A program made the position numbers and the translations under genes. Of a stretch of 64,000 bases of DNA, positions 1 to 8,412 are shown piece after piece. This stretch comes from Alcanivoracaceae bacterium (GTDB lineage: Bacteria > Pseudomonadota > Gammaproteobacteria > Xanthomonadales > Marinicellaceae): positions 1-64,000 of the forward strand of contig JADGEI010000008.1 in assembly GCA_016744455.1 (NCBI GenBank), given 5' to 3'. Positions within the stretch are counted from its first letter, which is position 1. Every line of letters starts with the position of its first letter. The notes under the pieces are model-generated. The model saw only the letters and a list, made by a program, of their open reading frames with translations, searched no databases and was not told the DNA's origin.

Positions 1-49
1 CATAAAAATTACTATTTTATGAAAATATTCTTTGAAATGATGTGGGTGA

Positions 50-157
50 TTTCCTAAAGTGGTGTAGGATCTTTACTTTTAATGTGTGTGTCTTTGTTTG
101 TTAATTTCCTAAAGTGGTGTAGGATCTTTACTTTTAATGTGTGTGTCTTTGTTTGTT
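50..157. repeat. Two perfect 53-bp direct repeats
   Basis: Positions 50-102 and 105-157 are identical over 53 bases and separated by two bases (period 55). The second copy runs into a smaller decaying repeat built on TTTGTTCTG up to about 180. I see no open frame here. The stretch from 1 to 260 is otherwise non-coding and lies downstream of rimJ on the minus strand. It looks like a recent slip or duplication. Confidence 0.9.
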
Positions 158-260
158 CTTGTTTGTTCTGTTTGTTCTGGAATAGTTTGAGTAAGGCGAA
201 TCATATATTTCTACTGTAAGCCTATTGCTTGTATCGCGGTTTGTGTCACTTGCATAGGGT

Positions 261-809
261 TTAGGGTTCTAAAATAAGAGAAGTTAGAATATGATCTTGC
301 CAACGGCCATTAATTTTCAGATAATTTTTTGCATAGCCTTCTTTTTTAAATCCTAAACGTTTGAGTAAAATTTCACTTCTGGTGTTTCGTGGTATGTAAT
401 TAGCCATGATGCGATGCAATTTAACTTCATCTTTTATGTATTTTATCGTTGTTTGAGCCACTTCATACATTATATTTTTACCTTGATAGGATTGATCTAT
501 GGAATAGCCCATATGGCAGGCCATAAAACAACCCCAAACAATGTTACTATAACTGCATGTAGCAATAACGTGAGTTTCAGTTTTATCGAGGGCAACAAAA
601 CGAATGGCATTTTTTGATTTAAATAATGAGATAGAGTCAATTACTTGCTGCTGCCAAAATTCTAGTGTATAAAAATCATCACTTCTATTGGGTTCCCAAG
701 AAGCTAAAAAATCTTTATTTTTCTGATAATAATCACATAGCAACTGTGCTTGATTGAATTCAAGTAATTTGATAAGAGTGTATTTGGTTTCTAGTGTTGG
801 AAAGTTCAT
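261..809 (-). CDS. rimJ: RimJ-like ribosomal-protein alanine N-acetyltransferase
   Basis: This is a GNAT acetyltransferase of 182 residues. It is predicted to transfer an acetyl group from acetyl-CoA to the N-terminal alanine of a ribosomal protein (S5 in E. coli) in the cytoplasm. The acetyl-CoA loop is seen as QGKN near residues 109-112. The C-terminal half, with ANYIPRN, RLGFKKEGYAKNYL and a final WQDHILTSL, closely follows E. coli RimJ as I recall it. An in-frame TTG precedes the chosen ATG at 809; neither has a strong Shine-Dalgarno sequence. It lies 70 bases downstream of pepQ on the same strand and could be co-transcribed. Another RimJ/RimL-family target cannot be excluded. Confidence 0.85.
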   Translation of the reverse strand: MNFPTLETKYTLIKLLEFNQAQLLCDYYQKNKDFLASWEPNRSDDFYTLEFWQQQVIDSISLFKSKNAIRFVALDKTETHVIATCSYSNIVWGCFMACHMGYSIDQSYQGKNIMYEVAQTTIKYIKDEVKLHRIMANYIPRNTRSEILLKRLGFKKEGYAKNYLKINGRWQDHILTSLILEP

Positions 810-882
810 CAATTAATCTTTATCCCAAGTGTAATTCTCTATTGGCAGAAACTTTTTATAACCATTATTCATGGTGATTTTT

Positions 883-2169
883 TCATGACATTCTCGTCAA
901 ATTAATCACATGTTTTTTCTTTACCACAATGTTATCTTCAATTCGTATACCACCATAGGGTTTGAAATCGTCGATTCGTGACCAATTGATATAGTGTCCT
1001 AGACCATCGGCCTTGGCTTTTTCTAACAACATGTCTATAAAATAAATACCCGGTTCAATGGTGATAACGTTGTTTTTCTTGAGGGTACGGGTTAGACGTA
1101 AGAAAGGGTGTAAATCTGGTGGAGGTTTGATATTTCCTTTTTTGTTTTTTTGATGGCCGCCAATATCGTGAACTTGTAAGCCTAAATAATGGCCTAGACC
1201 ATGTGGAAAAAAAACATTGCTAAGTCCAGTATCATGTGCTTCTTGAGCATCGCAATTTATAATGTCAAACTCTTTTATAATGGTTGCTAATTTCAAATGA
1301 GCTTGTTGATGTAAATCAACGTAGCTTGCCCCTACAGTGGCTTTGTTGCCAATTTTGATTTGCATTTTTTCAACAGCTACTATCATTTGTGCAAACTCAT
1401 CATCGTTGTAACTGTATGTGCGAGTGATATCAGAGGCATAGCCATTAACTTGGCAACCAGCATCAATTAAGAAGGATTTGAGGTTTTCTGGTTTGTGTCG
1501 CAATCTTTGCATGTGTTGGTAATGTAGTATTGCACCATTTTCATTTTGAGCAATAATGTTGCCATAAGGTAGTTGGTATTCATTATGCTTAGTAGCCAGC
1601 ATGTAGGCCATGTGAGTTTCAAACTCGCTATAGCCTTTGCGAAAACTGAGTTCAGCGGCTTTGTGGCCTTTTAAAGCTAGTTGATTGGCTTGCTTAATGT
1701 TCTCAATTTCATATTTGGTTTTATTAGCGCGTTTCCAATGAATAAAGTCCATGTAAACTTGGGGGTTAAGTTGCAGGTTGTCGTATTCATGTGAGTCATT
1801 TTGCCCAATCCAGCCATGGTTCTTGAGGTGGCTGAAATCAGGTACATCTTCTTTACAACTAATGGGGATAATTTCAAAGTGATCAGCCCAGTCTCCTTCG
1901 GTTGTTTTGGGCAATGAATGCCAATAATCTTTGGGTTGGTATAAATATAGTACCGGCTTACTATCAAGTTTGAAATGAATAATGCAATGTGGGGTTTCAG
2001 TAATCGGTACCAACCATTTAAAATGTGGATTACAGGCAAAGGCATAGGGCATGTCATCAAGAAAATAGTTATGAACATGTCCAGAATAGATAAGAACTCC
2101 ATCAAGTTTGGCCTTATTCAATCCTTTATTGATTATTTTGGAAACATATTTATAATGCTTGTTGTACAT
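883..2169 (-). CDS. pepQ: Xaa-Pro dipeptidase
   Basis: This cytosolic M24 metallopeptidase cleaves dipeptides with a C-terminal proline. It has about 428 residues, close to the 443 of E. coli PepQ. The N-terminal creatinase-like half includes YSGH and FLDDMPY, matching PepQ. The five dinuclear-metal ligands are all visible: Asp in FLIDAG, Asp in SDITRT, His in HGLGHYLGLQVHD, Glu in TIEPGIYF and Glu in IRIEDN. The frame opens at GTG 2178, three codons before ATG 2169; I chose the ATG because MYNKHYKYV aligns with the PepQ start. It is divergent from the gene at 2203, with only about 30 bases of shared promoter space. Confidence 0.93.
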   Translation of the reverse strand: MYNKHYKYVSKIINKGLNKAKLDGVLIYSGHVHNYFLDDMPYAFACNPHFKWLVPITETPHCIIHFKLDSKPVLYLYQPKDYWHSLPKTTEGDWADHFEIIPISCKEDVPDFSHLKNHGWIGQNDSHEYDNLQLNPQVYMDFIHWKRANKTKYEIENIKQANQLALKGHKAAELSFRKGYSEFETHMAYMLATKHNEYQLPYGNIIAQNENGAILHYQHMQRLRHKPENLKSFLIDAGCQVNGYASDITRTYSYNDDEFAQMIVAVEKMQIKIGNKATVGASYVDLHQQAHLKLATIIKEFDIINCDAQEAHDTGLSNVFFPHGLGHYLGLQVHDIGGHQKNKKGNIKPPPDLHPFLRLTRTLKKNNVITIEPGIYFIDMLLEKAKADGLGHYINWSRIDDFKPYGGIRIEDNIVVKKKHVINLTRMS

Positions 2170-2202
2170 ATCATTCACTCAATAATTAGATAGACCTATA
2201 TT

Positions 2203-2685
2203 ATGTCACAAAACAATGAATCACCAGGCGAAAAAATCCTTGCCAATTGGAAAAAACTTCAAAACAAACCTTTTGGAAAACAGATGTTTTCTCGAGCTGT
2301 TGGTAAGATGGCTGCCTATACAGGAACCATAAAAGCATTGATTACGGATTTAAAACCAGGGCATTGTCAATCGTTTTTAAAAGAAAGGAGACTCAATAAA
2401 AATCACTTGAAAAGTATCCATGCAGTTGCATTGATTAACTTAGGTGAAGTGACCAGTGGATTAGCTGTATTATCTGGAATGACTAGCCAAGTTCGCGGAA
2501 TTTTAACTAAGATGGAAATGGAGTATATTATAAAAGCCAAAGGAGATTTAACGGCTGAATGTATTTGTGATATTCCTGAAGTAAAAGAAAACCTTGAATA
2601 TACGGTCAAAGCTTCTATTAAAAATACTAAAGGTGAAGTGGTTGCTGTTGGTACATTTCATTGGTTATTGTCGAGAAAAGGATGA
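2203..2685 (+). CDS. DUF4442-type hotdog-fold protein
   Basis: This 160-residue protein resembles the DUF4442 branch of hotdog-fold thioesterase-like proteins: an amphipathic N-terminal helix, then GHCQSFLKERRLNKNHLKSIHAVALINLGE, where the helix packs on the sheet, and a C-terminal sheet ending in GTFHWLL. Members of this family are thought to act on acyl-CoA or acyl-ACP thioesters, but the substrate is unknown and the typical catalytic acid is not obvious here. Its stop codon overlaps the next start as ATGA (2682-2685), so the two genes are probably translationally coupled. It shares a short divergent promoter region with pepQ. Confidence 0.75.
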   Translation: MSQNNESPGEKILANWKKLQNKPFGKQMFSRAVGKMAAYTGTIKALITDLKPGHCQSFLKERRLNKNHLKSIHAVALINLGEVTSGLAVLSGMTSQVRGILTKMEMEYIIKAKGDLTAECICDIPEVKENLEYTVKASIKNTKGEVVAVGTFHWLLSRKG

Positions 2686-3527
2686 TTAAGTGTTTATACC
2701 TATTATTGTTACCCTTTGCACTTAATGCTCAAGATCCCCGTGTTCTTGTTGTCGGTGATTCGTGGGCGCAGTTACAGATTGATAATGCCACTCATAATCA
2801 AGTATTCGCCAATAATGGGTTTGCAAACACTGTTATTCACCCAGTTAGTGATTTAGTAGCCGAAGATGGTAGAGAAGCGGCTGACTGGGCTATACCAACT
2901 GAGTTACAGCTGATTATTGATGCAATAAATAATAATCCGGAAATTGACACTGTACAGTTGACTATTGGAGGTAATGATTTTCTTAATGCATGGACGATTA
3001 ATATGACTATGATGGAAGAGTTGGCATTGCAACAGCAGATTAGTGACGATTTAACCATTATTGTTGATGCTGTCTTGGCACAAGACAGTGGAATAGAGGT
3101 GTTGTTAAGTTTTTATGATTACCCAAATTTTGAAGACACGATTGGTGGTGTTTTTGGGCAAACATGTAATGATTTACTGAACGACATGGGCCTGCCAACT
3201 ACCTCAGAACTCAACACAGCGGCCCGAACATTTGAAGAGGTATACGCACAGATTGCATCAAATAACCCACGAGTCTATCAAGTTTCTCACTTTGGCCTGA
3301 TGCAAAGTTTTTTTGGGTTTCCTGATGATGGTATCTCACCTGGAGATATTTTACCACCAGGTGATATAAGTAGACCATCGCCAGTTGAAGCGATGCGTGA
3401 TTTTGTATTTACCCGTGATTGTTTTCATTTAAATCCACAAGGCTATGAGTATCTTGTTCAGAACTCCTTTGATGGTTATTTTCAACAACGTTTTATTGGG
3501 GTCATTTTCCAATCAAGTTTTGAATAG
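2682..3527 (+). CDS. Secreted SGNH/GDSL-type hydrolase
   Basis: The product is an exported SGNH-fold esterase or lipase of 281 residues. A signal peptide of about 16 residues (charged start, leucine-rich core, LNAQ) precedes the mature chain. Block I is VVGDSW with the nucleophile near Ser27, block III is GGNDF near residues 95-99, and block V is DCFHLNP with Asp about 246 and His about 249. All four hallmark residues are therefore present. The frame is open from TTG 2661, but the ATG at 2682 gives a clean signal peptide, has GAGAAAAGG just upstream, and overlaps the previous stop as ATGA. The substrate (acyl ester, acetyl-sugar or lysophospholipid) cannot be told from sequence. Confidence 0.85.
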   Translation: MIKCLYLLLLPFALNAQDPRVLVVGDSWAQLQIDNATHNQVFANNGFANTVIHPVSDLVAEDGREAADWAIPTELQLIIDAINNNPEIDTVQLTIGGNDFLNAWTINMTMMEELALQQQISDDLTIIVDAVLAQDSGIEVLLSFYDYPNFEDTIGGVFGQTCNDLLNDMGLPTTSELNTAARTFEEVYAQIASNNPRVYQVSHFGLMQSFFGFPDDGISPGDILPPGDISRPSPVEAMRDFVFTRDCFHLNPQGYEYLVQNSFDGYFQQRFIGVIFQSSFE

Positions 3528-3530
3528 TGT

Positions 3531-3929
3531 TTATTTAACCTTCCAAACAACAGGTTTCCATTTGTTTGGATTCCTATCACTGGCATCATAACCAATATAG
3601 TAAGTTTTTCCGTCTTCGACAGATATTTCTAGTGTATTGTGATTTTTTGCAGGATTGCTCTTTTGTCTTGTCGTCATGCCAGTACTTCTTTGAGATAGAT
3701 TGACTATTGATGTAACTTTGAGGCTATGTTTTCCTGGGGACAACCAAACTGCATTAGTGCGTTTAATAATTTGTTTTCCATCAACTTCGTATAAAGAAAC
3801 CGGAAAAATATTTTTCGATTGATGATTGGTTGCAAGGTCTAAGATACCGCTTGGTTGCGATGGTTTTACAAATGGGTTGGCACTAACAGCATCTATAAGA
3901 AAAATTAAGAATAAAATGGTAGTCTTCAT
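3531..3929 (-). CDS. Small secreted protein of unknown function
   Basis: This 132-residue protein has a clear signal peptide (MKTTILFLIFLIDAVSA, probable cleavage after VSA). I do not recognise the family. The mature part reads as a small beta-rich domain: SLYEVDGKQI, then WLSPGKHSLKV, then DGKTYYIGYDA and KWKPVVWKVK. This order, a property of the chain followed by a strand motif and a Tyr-rich end strand, resembles PEGA-like or YccT-like envelope proteins, which is weak inference. GGAG nine bases before the ATG supports the start. It converges on the SGNH hydrolase gene with a 3-base gap. Confidence 0.7.
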   Translation of the reverse strand: MKTTILFLIFLIDAVSANPFVKPSQPSGILDLATNHQSKNIFPVSLYEVDGKQIIKRTNAVWLSPGKHSLKVTSIVNLSQRSTGMTTRQKSNPAKNHNTLEISVEDGKTYYIGYDASDRNPNKWKPVVWKVK

Positions 3930-4225
3930 GAGGATGTGCTCCAGTTATTATGGCACTGTTAATACTAAAGCTTTAATAGGTGATTTGTCAAATGTATAGA
4001 GTATGATGTTCAGGTTCTGTTCAGGAATAAAAGTAAAGCTCTCTAATTTTCAGAAGTTAACAATGCCACTTTGTAGAAAACTGGTTTAAAAATAGTAAAC
4101 CTACCTCAAAACGACCTCAAAGCAATTTTCTTTTACTACGCTTCCTTAATGTCGGACAAACTCCTAGTATTCAGGGGTTTCTTAAGGTTATAATTAACCA
4201 TCCAAAATATTTAATTCTTAATCAA
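3930..4225. other. Intergenic region upstream of pepN
   Basis: About 296 bases with no gene. It must hold the promoter of the minus-strand secreted protein and that of pepN. A perfect TATAAT is present at 4189-4194, 31 bases before the pepN ATG, but no convincing -35 box stands 16-18 bases upstream of it. I see no repeat or RNA. Confidence 0.5.
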
Positions 4226-6841
4226 ATGAATTCACAAAACAATCAAATTATTTATCGAAAAGACTATAAACAACCTAATTATTGGGTAGAGTCTGTTCAT
4301 CTAGGTTTTATGATAGAACCTGATTTCACTTTGGTTAAATCTAAAATTAGTTTTAAGCATAACAATGGTTCAGATCGTACTGTTGAGCTTAATGGTGTGG
4401 ATTTAGAATTATTGAAAATTGGCATTAATGGTAAAATGCTAAAAGCTGATGAATATGTTATCGATAATGAATCCTTAATTATTGAAAATACACCAGAAGA
4501 ATTTGAATTGCAGATTGAAAACAAAATCTACCCAAGTAAAAATAAAGCATTAGAAGGTTTATATCAATCTGGGGAATTTTTTCTTACTCAATGTGAGGCT
4601 GAGGGTTTTCGCAAAATAACTTACTATCCAGATAGACCAGATGTAATGGCGCCTTATGAAGTGACATTGATAGCAAACAAGCAAAAATACCCAGTACTAT
4701 TATCCAATGGCAATTTGGTTAGTTCAGGTGATTTAAAACATGGCAAGCATTATGCTAAGTGGTCTGATCCGCACCCTAAACCATCGTACCTCTTTGCTAT
4801 TGTGGCTGGCGAACTAGAGTTTATTGAAGATAACTATACAACTAGCAATGGAATGGATGTTAATTTGAGGGTTTATGTTGAAAAAGAAAACATAGATTCG
4901 TGTCAATATGCACTTGATTCGCTTATACGTTCAATGAAATGGGATGAAGAACGATTTGGATTGGCTTATGATTTATCACATTATAATATTGTTGCTACCA
5001 ATGATTTTAATATGGGCGCTATGGAAAATAAAGGGTTGAATATTTTTAACTCAAAATATGTGTTGGCACGTCCAGAAACTGCAACAGATAATGATTTTAT
5101 AGGTGTTGAAGCTGTAATTGGCCATGAGTACTTTCATAATTGGACAGGTAATCGAGTTACTTGTCAAGATTGGTTTCAATTGAGTTTAAAAGAAGGGCTA
5201 ACTGTATTTCGGGATCAAGAATTTACCGCAGACATGCAATCAGCTGCAGTTAAACGTATTGAAGATGTACGTATTGTTAAGGCATTTCAATTTACTGAAG
5301 ATGCAGGTCCTATGTCACATCCAATTCGCCCAGATTCATTTATTGAAATCAATAATTTTTATACATTGACCGTTTATGAAAAAGGTGCGCAGGTTGTTCG
5401 AATGTATCAAACTTTAGTGGGTAACGATGGATTTAGGAAAGGCATGGATTTGTACTTTGAACGCCATGACGGCCAAGCAGTTACGTGTGATGATTTTAGA
5501 AGTGCCATGGCAGATGCTAATCAAGTCGATTTGGAGCAATTTGGGCTGTGGTATTCTCAGAATGGTACGCCACAGATAAAGATAAAACAAAGTTACGATG
5601 CTGAAAAGCAAGAGTTTAAGCTGAAAATCATTCAAAAACACCCTATAAATGTAAATAAGAAAGATTTTTCTGCTATGCATATTCCTATGCGAATTGCGTT
5701 GTTCGATGAAAGTAGCGAGCAATTATCGCTAGATGAATCAGGAAACATTGAAAAGGTTTATAGTATTAAAAAATTGAAACAAGAAATTGTTATTAAAAAT
5801 ATTAATGCCAAGCCATTGGCTTCAGTTTTTAGAGGTTTTTCAGCCCCTGTTATTGTTAACTATAAACGATCTAATAAAGATTTGCTGAAGTTGATGGTGT
5901 GCGATACCGATTCTTATAATCGTTGGGATGCAGCACAAATTATTTCTGCTCAAGTCATAATGAAAGCCTATGACTGTTTTGCTAAAGGTAAAGAAGCTGA
6001 ATGCCCTGAGTATTTTATTTCGGCGATTGCCAAAGTATTAACTGATTCCAACACCGATCCAGCTTTGTTAGCAGAAACACTAACTTTGCCTGACTTAAAA
6101 ACATTGATGGTTTCTATGAAAAACATTGATGTTGAAAGCTTGGATAAGGCTCGAAATTTTATAAAACAAGCATTAGCCAATGCTTTGGAAGTTGAGTTTT
6201 TGTCTATTTATAATCAGAATTTTTTAACTGGAGAATATAAAATTGAATCAGCTGATGTTGCAAAGAGAAGTTTGAAAAACACATGCCTTAGTTATCTTAT
6301 GTGTACGGACAACCCAGACATTTTGCGTTTATGTAAACAACAATATGATGATGCTAATAACATGACAGACTCTATTTCTGCACTTAGCCTTTTTGTTCAT
6401 AACGAGGCTGATGGCTACCAACAAATGTTGCAAGATTTTTATGATAAATGGCAGGATAATGCCTTAGTGATGGATAAGTGGTTTATTGTACAGGCAACAA
6501 TACCTGCCAGAAATACTATCAATTTGGTGAAGGAATTGATGACACATAATTTGTTTAGCCTAGAAAACCCAAATAAAGTGAGATCTTTGGTGGGTGCGTT
6601 TTCCTCTAGTAACCTCATAGGTTTCCACACTCGGGAGGGCTATCAATTTTTAACCGATCAAGTCATTGCATTAAATAAAATTAATCCGCAAATAGCATCA
6701 AGAATGGTATCAATTTTTAATACTTGGAAGAAGTTTGAAAAATCACTACAAGCATTAATGAAAACGGAACTTAAACGAATTCACCAAACTAAGAATCTTT
6801 CTCCTGATGTGTTTGAAGTAGTAGATAAAGCCCTGTCATAA
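4226..6841 (+). CDS. pepN: Aminopeptidase N
   Basis: PepN is a broad-specificity cytosolic M1 zinc aminopeptidase. At 871 residues it is practically the length of E. coli PepN (870). The exopeptidase motif GAMENKG sits near residue 264. The zinc motif HEYFH begins at His300 with Glu301 and His304, and the third ligand is the Glu of LKEGLTVF around residue 323. These are shifted three residues from the E. coli positions. The long alpha-helical C-terminal domain is complete, with the RNPNK-like region replaced by ENPNKVRSLVGAF. It appears monocistronic: a lasso-type precursor gene follows after 92 bases with its own promoter candidate. Confidence 0.96.
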   Translation: MNSQNNQIIYRKDYKQPNYWVESVHLGFMIEPDFTLVKSKISFKHNNGSDRTVELNGVDLELLKIGINGKMLKADEYVIDNESLIIENTPEEFELQIENKIYPSKNKALEGLYQSGEFFLTQCEAEGFRKITYYPDRPDVMAPYEVTLIANKQKYPVLLSNGNLVSSGDLKHGKHYAKWSDPHPKPSYLFAIVAGELEFIEDNYTTSNGMDVNLRVYVEKENIDSCQYALDSLIRSMKWDEERFGLAYDLSHYNIVATNDFNMGAMENKGLNIFNSKYVLARPETATDNDFIGVEAVIGHEYFHNWTGNRVTCQDWFQLSLKEGLTVFRDQEFTADMQSAAVKRIEDVRIVKAFQFTEDAGPMSHPIRPDSFIEINNFYTLTVYEKGAQVVRMYQTLVGNDGFRKGMDLYFERHDGQAVTCDDFRSAMADANQVDLEQFGLWYSQNGTPQIKIKQSYDAEKQEFKLKIIQKHPINVNKKDFSAMHIPMRIALFDESSEQLSLDESGNIEKVYSIKKLKQEIVIKNINAKPLASVFRGFSAPVIVNYKRSNKDLLKLMVCDTDSYNRWDAAQIISAQVIMKAYDCFAKGKEAECPEYFISAIAKVLTDSNTDPALLAETLTLPDLKTLMVSMKNIDVESLDKARNFIKQALANALEVEFLSIYNQNFLTGEYKIESADVAKRSLKNTCLSYLMCTDNPDILRLCKQQYDDANNMTDSISALSLFVHNEADGYQQMLQDFYDKWQDNALVMDKWFIVQATIPARNTINLVKELMTHNLFSLENPNKVRSLVGAFSSSNLIGFHTREGYQFLTDQVIALNKINPQIASRMVSIFNTWKKFEKSLQALMKTELKRIHQTKNLSPDVFEVVDKALS

Positions 6842-6871
6842 GCTAAACTACATTAGTTAACATTTTTTAAC

Positions 6872-6900
6872 TTTACTTTGTTAGTGGAATTAATCATAAT
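6872..6900 (+). promoter_or_regulatory. Candidate sigma-70 promoter of the RiPP locus
   Basis: TTTACT at 6872-6877 (4 of 6 to consensus) and CATAAT at 6895-6900 (5 of 6) are separated by 17 bases. This would give a leader of about 27 bases before the precursor ATG at 6934. It is the only well-spaced pair I found between pepN and the precursor gene. Confidence 0.4.
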
Positions 6901-6933
6901 AACCGTGATGGGAATAAAACATAAAGATAGAGC

Positions 6934-7092
6934 ATGAAAGAAATTCAAGAAAAAAAGCAAGCAAAAAAGAAAAAGAGTTACCAAAAACCTGTTTTGAAAC
7001 CTCTCGGTGATATACGTGATGTGACAATGGGTGGGTCACCTGGGTTTGGAGACAGTGGAGCTACCGCAGGAACTCATGATCCATTCATGTAA
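6934..7092 (+). CDS. Lasso-type RiPP precursor peptide
   Basis: This is a 52-residue precursor, too short for most gene callers. A lysine-rich start is followed by the lasso leader motif YxxPxLxxxGxxxxxT: Tyr16, Pro19, Leu21, Gly25 and Thr31. In lasso systems this motif binds the B1 recognition element, and the Thr is at position -2 from the cleavage site. Cleavage after Met32 would release a 20-residue core beginning GGSPGFGD. Gly1 and Asp8 of that core are correctly placed for an 8-residue macrolactam ring, with a 12-residue tail ending HDPFM. The next two genes are a kinase and a B2-like peptidase, which supports the call. The ATG has only a weak AAGATAG upstream. Ring formation is inference, since no cyclase gene is nearby. 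Confidence 0.85.
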   Translation: MKEIQEKKQAKKKKSYQKPVLKPLGDIRDVTMGGSPGFGDSGATAGTHDPFM

Positions 7093-7174
7093 AGTTTCCC
7101 ACAAGTGAAATACTATGAGAAAAAGTTTGGGTGTTTTAGAAGGGATTTTTTTTAAAAATTATACTCCCTAATAG

Positions 7175-8032
7175 GTGCGTTATTTAAGCCAAGAGGTTCC
7201 TGCAAATGTATATTATCAATACAGGATTACGGACTCAGTATTTGTTGTTAATTTTGATATACCAGAATTAAACAACTTACACTTATCCAAAAGCACTTCT
7301 TGTAATAGTTTCCCTGTTCAAAAAGAGACTGGTTTTCAGTCGATCACATACCATGATAAAACACTTATTGGTGAGAATAACTATTTCTTACGAGTGGAAA
7401 CCAATAGGGAAAACAATTATCGATTGACACACGATTCAAGTGTTTATACCATCACCAAAAATCATATCCAAAGTAATGGTAGTAGCCATGACATTATAGT
7501 GTTATTAGGCCCTGTTCTGCTATTAAATCTTGCCATAAATAAAATGTACTGTTTGCATGCATCTGCATTTCTATTAAATTCTACAGTGTTTGTTGTTATG
7601 GGAAATTCTGGCACAGGAAAATCAACTATTGCTCGCTATTTTGATACTTTAGCAAATGGCCAAAGGTTATCAGACGATCTTATGCCGTTTAATTGTCCTA
7701 ATGAAAAATTAACACTCTACCCCAATTTCCCACAATTGAAATTGCTTGATCAGCATCAATATTGTGGCGGCCCAATTAAGGGGAATATTGTATTTATCTT
7801 TGCAAGTAAGTCTGAGTCAAAAATAAAATTAAACAAAGAAAACCCTATTAATGCTTTGAAAAAAATGATTAATCATACTGTGGCTACTAAATTATTTAGC
7901 CCCCTTGATTTGAAATCGCACCTAGAAATTTGTTCTAAGGTTAGTTTAAAAATCCCTTGTTATCAACTTGAATATCCTCATGGGCAAAAGAGTTTAGAGA
8001 ATCTTGCTGGAATGTTAAATGAAATTACTTGA
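7175..8032 (+). CDS. HPr-kinase-like RiPP tailoring kinase
   Basis: This protein has 285 residues and the HPrK/P-type P-loop fold. An N-terminal beta region (YYQYRITDSVFVVNFDIPEL) is followed by LHASAF with His128, Walker A GNSGTGKST at 143-151 and the LSDDLMPF motif with Asp167-Asp168. Kinases of this class sit in lasso clusters such as that of paeninodin, where they phosphorylate the C-terminal serine of the precursor. The target here is unknown, because this precursor ends in Met. The start is a GTG directly after tandem TAA TAG stops, with no Shine-Dalgarno sequence. There is no alternative ATG before residue 124, so the start is uncertain. It overlaps the B2 gene by 14 bases. Confidence 0.8.
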   Translation: MRYLSQEVPANVYYQYRITDSVFVVNFDIPELNNLHLSKSTSCNSFPVQKETGFQSITYHDKTLIGENNYFLRVETNRENNYRLTHDSSVYTITKNHIQSNGSSHDIIVLLGPVLLLNLAINKMYCLHASAFLLNSTVFVVMGNSGTGKSTIARYFDTLANGQRLSDDLMPFNCPNEKLTLYPNFPQLKLLDQHQYCGGPIKGNIVFIFASKSESKIKLNKENPINALKKMINHTVATKLFSPLDLKSHLEICSKVSLKIPCYQLEYPHGQKSLENLAGMLNEIT

Positions 8033-8411
8033 TCTGTTTCATGCCTTTTTATTAGTTACCAGTGCCAGAGAGCATATTAAGAATATTCAACTTCAATTAG
8101 AATACGTGCCATATGATCAACTTGTAAATCAGGATCATAAACTTGTAACTAAGAAACAATCAGCGATTGCTATAGCCAAAGCGTATTTTTGGGCTTCTCG
8201 AACGCTAAAAAAAGGCAATTGCTTACCTCGTTCAATTGCCATGTCTCAGTATTTAAAAGCATCAGGGTATGAAGTTAATCATAGGATTGGTGTGAATAAA
8301 AGCCAGGGTTGTTTTTCAGCGCACTCATGGGTAGAGTACAAAAATAATCCGCTAAATGAGCATGTCGATCTTCACAAAAGGTTTACAATATTAGAAAATA
8401 AAAATGATTAA
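8019..8411 (+). CDS. Lasso-peptide B2-like leader peptidase
   Basis: The 130-residue product matches the transglutaminase-like cysteine protease fold of lasso B2 proteins (Transglut_core3), which cut the leader from the precursor. The catalytic Cys68 lies in KKGNCLPRSIAMSQYL and the His102 in FSAHSWVEY, 34 residues later. The third residue is probably Glu114 or Asp117 in NEHVDLHKRFTIL. The helical start (HAFLLV, then SAIAIAKAYFWASRTL) is also typical. Its ATG lies inside the kinase gene, giving a 14-base overlap and probable coupling. The length is at the short end for discrete B2 proteins. No B1 (PqqD-like) gene is adjacent, although B2 normally needs B1 to hold the leader. Confidence 0.85.
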   Translation: MKLLDLFHAFLLVTSAREHIKNIQLQLEYVPYDQLVNQDHKLVTKKQSAIAIAKAYFWASRTLKKGNCLPRSIAMSQYLKASGYEVNHRIGVNKSQGCFSAHSWVEYKNNPLNEHVDLHKRFTILENKND

Positions 8412-8412
8412 A

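Noticed and set aside
1..260. CRISPR array
   Set aside because: There are only two repeats, 53 bases long with a two-base separation, so no spacer is present.
7093..7174. B1 (PqqD-like) gene or cyclase fragment between precursor and kinase
   Set aside because: Only 82 bases are available, and the one short frame (18 codons) shows no feature specific to either family.
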